From positions 1,975,009 to 2,039,008 of the forward strand of contig VXAY01002056.1 of NCBI GenBank assembly GCA_013399855.1: DNA of 64,000 nucleotides. The letters are read 5' to 3'. This DNA is from Oxyruncus cristatus. Its lineage: Eukaryota > Chordata > Aves > Passeriformes > Cotingidae. Numbering within the stretch: the stretch's first letter is position 1; each line of letters begins with the position of its first letter. Positions 61,990-64,000 of this stretch are shown piece by piece. Below the pieces are notes generated by a model, which worked only from the letters and a program-made list of their open reading frames with translations, was not told the origin of the DNA and searched no databases. Both the position numbers and the translations under genes were made by a program.

Positions 61990-64000
61990 CCCACCCACCC
62001 CGTTTTTCTGCACCTGCGTAACATCTTCCTGCTCCAAAAGTGGAAGGACACCCACAAGAGAACTTTTTCTCATGTCAAGCTGCAGAGTCTGCCGAAGAAA
62101 ACTCCCCTGGTTTCCTCCCTGGAGTCGGGATCTGCTGCACCCTCGGCTTTCTGCAGAGTGGTCAGTAATGTGGAAGATCTCTCCTCATCAGTGTGGCCCC
62201 AGCTTCCAAATTAAATATGCAAAAATCATCAGCTGTTCAAAGCTTTAGCAGGACTAGGATCACTAAGCACTTCATTCTGCACTGAAATCATTGAGCTTTT
62301 TCAACACGGGGAATTTGTTAAAAGCTGTGGAAATGGACAGTAAGTTATGCACACAAACAACACTGAACAAGGCACCAAAATGTGCTGTGAAAAGTTACAT
62401 TTTCGAATTTTTAAAAGCAGTTTGCACATTGTCACTAAGTGTGATATTTTGGGAAGCAACTACAGAGAAGCTCTTGAACCTGCCTCAGATGAAGGATCAT
62501 TTGGAAAAGTTGCATTTGGTCCACAGCAATGAGATGATAGGCCCTCAGCTGCTGTCTGGAAGGTCAGGGATGTCCTACAGGACAGAAGGATGTTTAGTTT
62601 TACAGATCCAATCTTCATCTGGGAAGGTTTCTGAACTAGCCCAAGGAGTGAATTAATCTGATCTATAGGCTTAAACACTGTACAGGTACCTCTCACACAA
62701 ATGTGCCTCTTTTTACCTTGTGGAATTTGGGAAAATGTTTAAGCTAAACAGAAAAAGCCACTCATCATCGGAAAGAGAAAAAAAAAAAAGCCTCCACATG
62801 GGGCTCAGAGGACAACTAGTAAAAACTTTCCCTTGCAGACAAGGCCACAGCTATTTCCTCAGCTAAGAGCTCGGAATTTGGCCCTTGAACTTAACCACTG
62901 CCCATGTTTGTTTAGGCACAAGCGGTCTCTCATGGCCTCAGTTTGCTCCCACTGATGATGACAAACCCCACCTCACCAAAGAGGAAGTGGGGTTGGATTT
63001 ATGGGCAACATTAAAAGGCCACCAAGAAATTCACAAGTCTGAATTAGATCTCCTGAAAGTCTCAAGTCACAAGCCAGCCCTGCGTACCAAGAGCTGCAAT
63101 GCCTTCTGCCTTGCCAGTTGGCCTGAAATAAAAACATGCTTTTTTGTGAGGGAAGTTAAAGACATTTTTCTTCAGATCCTGTACTATTTTCCTCTTAAAA
63201 CTGAAAAGATTCTCAGACTAAACTGTGATGTTCAACTCCAAAAGACCAAATAAGCAACCTTACAGCAGTTAAATTTTACATATGAAAGGCACATATACAA
63301 TCTTTGAGACAATATTCAGTCTTTTTTCTTCTTCTGATATCACAGGATAGCAAGCAAAAGCTTTGTGCTTACATTTTCCATATTACTGTTGAATTGCTGG
63401 CCCATAACCATGCTATTAACTGCAACAATTAAGATTTAATCACCCCCTGTGTAAGCCAGCAGAAAAACACCTCTACTCCTCATAGGATCATTACAAATGA
63501 AATGTCATCCCGAGGAAAGCAAAAAGTCTAGGAAAAAAAAATACATTTTGCAATTCTCTTTAACATGTGAGCAGGCCTTTAAAATAGGAGCGTTCTAAGC
63601 CTCAAGAGGAACATGGTATCTTTAGCTTAATCTGATAAACTTTGCTGTAGAAGAAACACGTGTAAAACATGATCATTCTAATTGGTACCTTTCTTCTGCC
63701 CAATTTAAGCTATTTTTTCTTCCAAAGGGAAGAATACTTGAAATGTGGTTTGTTATAATAATTTAATGAAAAAATTCAAGTATTTTTGCTTTTATTGTGG
63801 GAACACAAACAAAGGCTTACAGGGGGTCCTTCAGAATGGAAAAGTCAATTAAAATACTGACTTCAAACAAATCCTAAAACATCTCTCATTACGCTCTGAA
63901 GGAATTTTTGATAACCATAAAAAAATTACCACAAATTACAGTAGCTTTGTTTTAGATAAACATTGCACTGCAAGCTAAATTGAATATAAAAATAGATTCT

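Larger units (their letters stand above)
53796..64000. other. Upstream intergenic DNA, no gene seen
   Basis: Contains CR1 fragments at 57.3-57.7 kb, hairpins at 58.65 kb, a microsatellite at 55.07 kb, an ancient motif remnant at 59.70 kb and a small gap at 61.95 kb. Two plus-strand openings right of the gap (62291-62656 and 62885-63253) have no recognisable domain and are not called as genes. Confidence 0.7.

Noticed and set aside
62291..63253. Two plus-strand ORFs of 121 and 122 codons right of the second gap.
   Set aside because: No recognised domain, signal or splice structure; the length is within chance for this amount of sequence.

Overview
This window is vertebrate, almost certainly avian, nuclear DNA. 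It contains the 5' end of one recognisable gene, fibrillin-1 (FBN1), on the minus strand. The avian call rests on several CR1 LINE 3' ends of the bird type (13.7 kb, 53.1-53.8 kb, 57.5 kb and others), a MIR/CORE-SINE-like element, many short archosaur/turtle-type ancient repeat remnants, and compact introns. The DNA is AT-rich and non-coding apart from two CpG-rich patches.

FBN1 runs right to left. Its promoter/CpG island lies at about 46.5-48.0 kb and is broken by a 499-base assembly gap (47002-47500), which holds at least the start of the ATG codon and probably untranslated exon sequence. Coding exons follow at 46840-47001 (signal peptide, basic propeptide and the start of the fibrillin unique N-terminal domain), 32514-32596 (rest of that domain), 31508-31606 (EGF-like 1), 24395-24490 (EGF-like 2) and 22744-22839 (EGF-like 3). 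All five are open and joined by GT...AG introns with consistent phase. The four internal exons are 83, 99, 96 and 96 bases, the same as I recall for human FBN1. The next exon, which would begin the first hybrid domain, was not found, so 1-22743 appears to be one large partial intron.

From 48.0 to 64.0 kb the DNA is upstream intergenic sequence: a 0.7-kb antisense-oriented CR1, CR1 tails, simple repeats, a few good inverted repeats and a small gap at 61951-61989. In mammals the next gene upstream of FBN1 is CEP152; I see no exon of it here.

No prokaryotic-type operon, CRISPR array, rRNA, tRNA gene, intact provirus or obviously novel system is present. The most interesting non-coding features are a discrete CpG island inside FBN1 intron 4 (27.2-27.6 kb) with candidate splice donors on both strands, a perfect TCTCGCGAGA element in the FBN1 promoter, a canonical G-quadruplex motif beside exon 2, and at least nine scattered copies of one degenerate ancient repeat motif. 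Most ORFs longer than 60 codons are chance openings in intron or repeat sequence.
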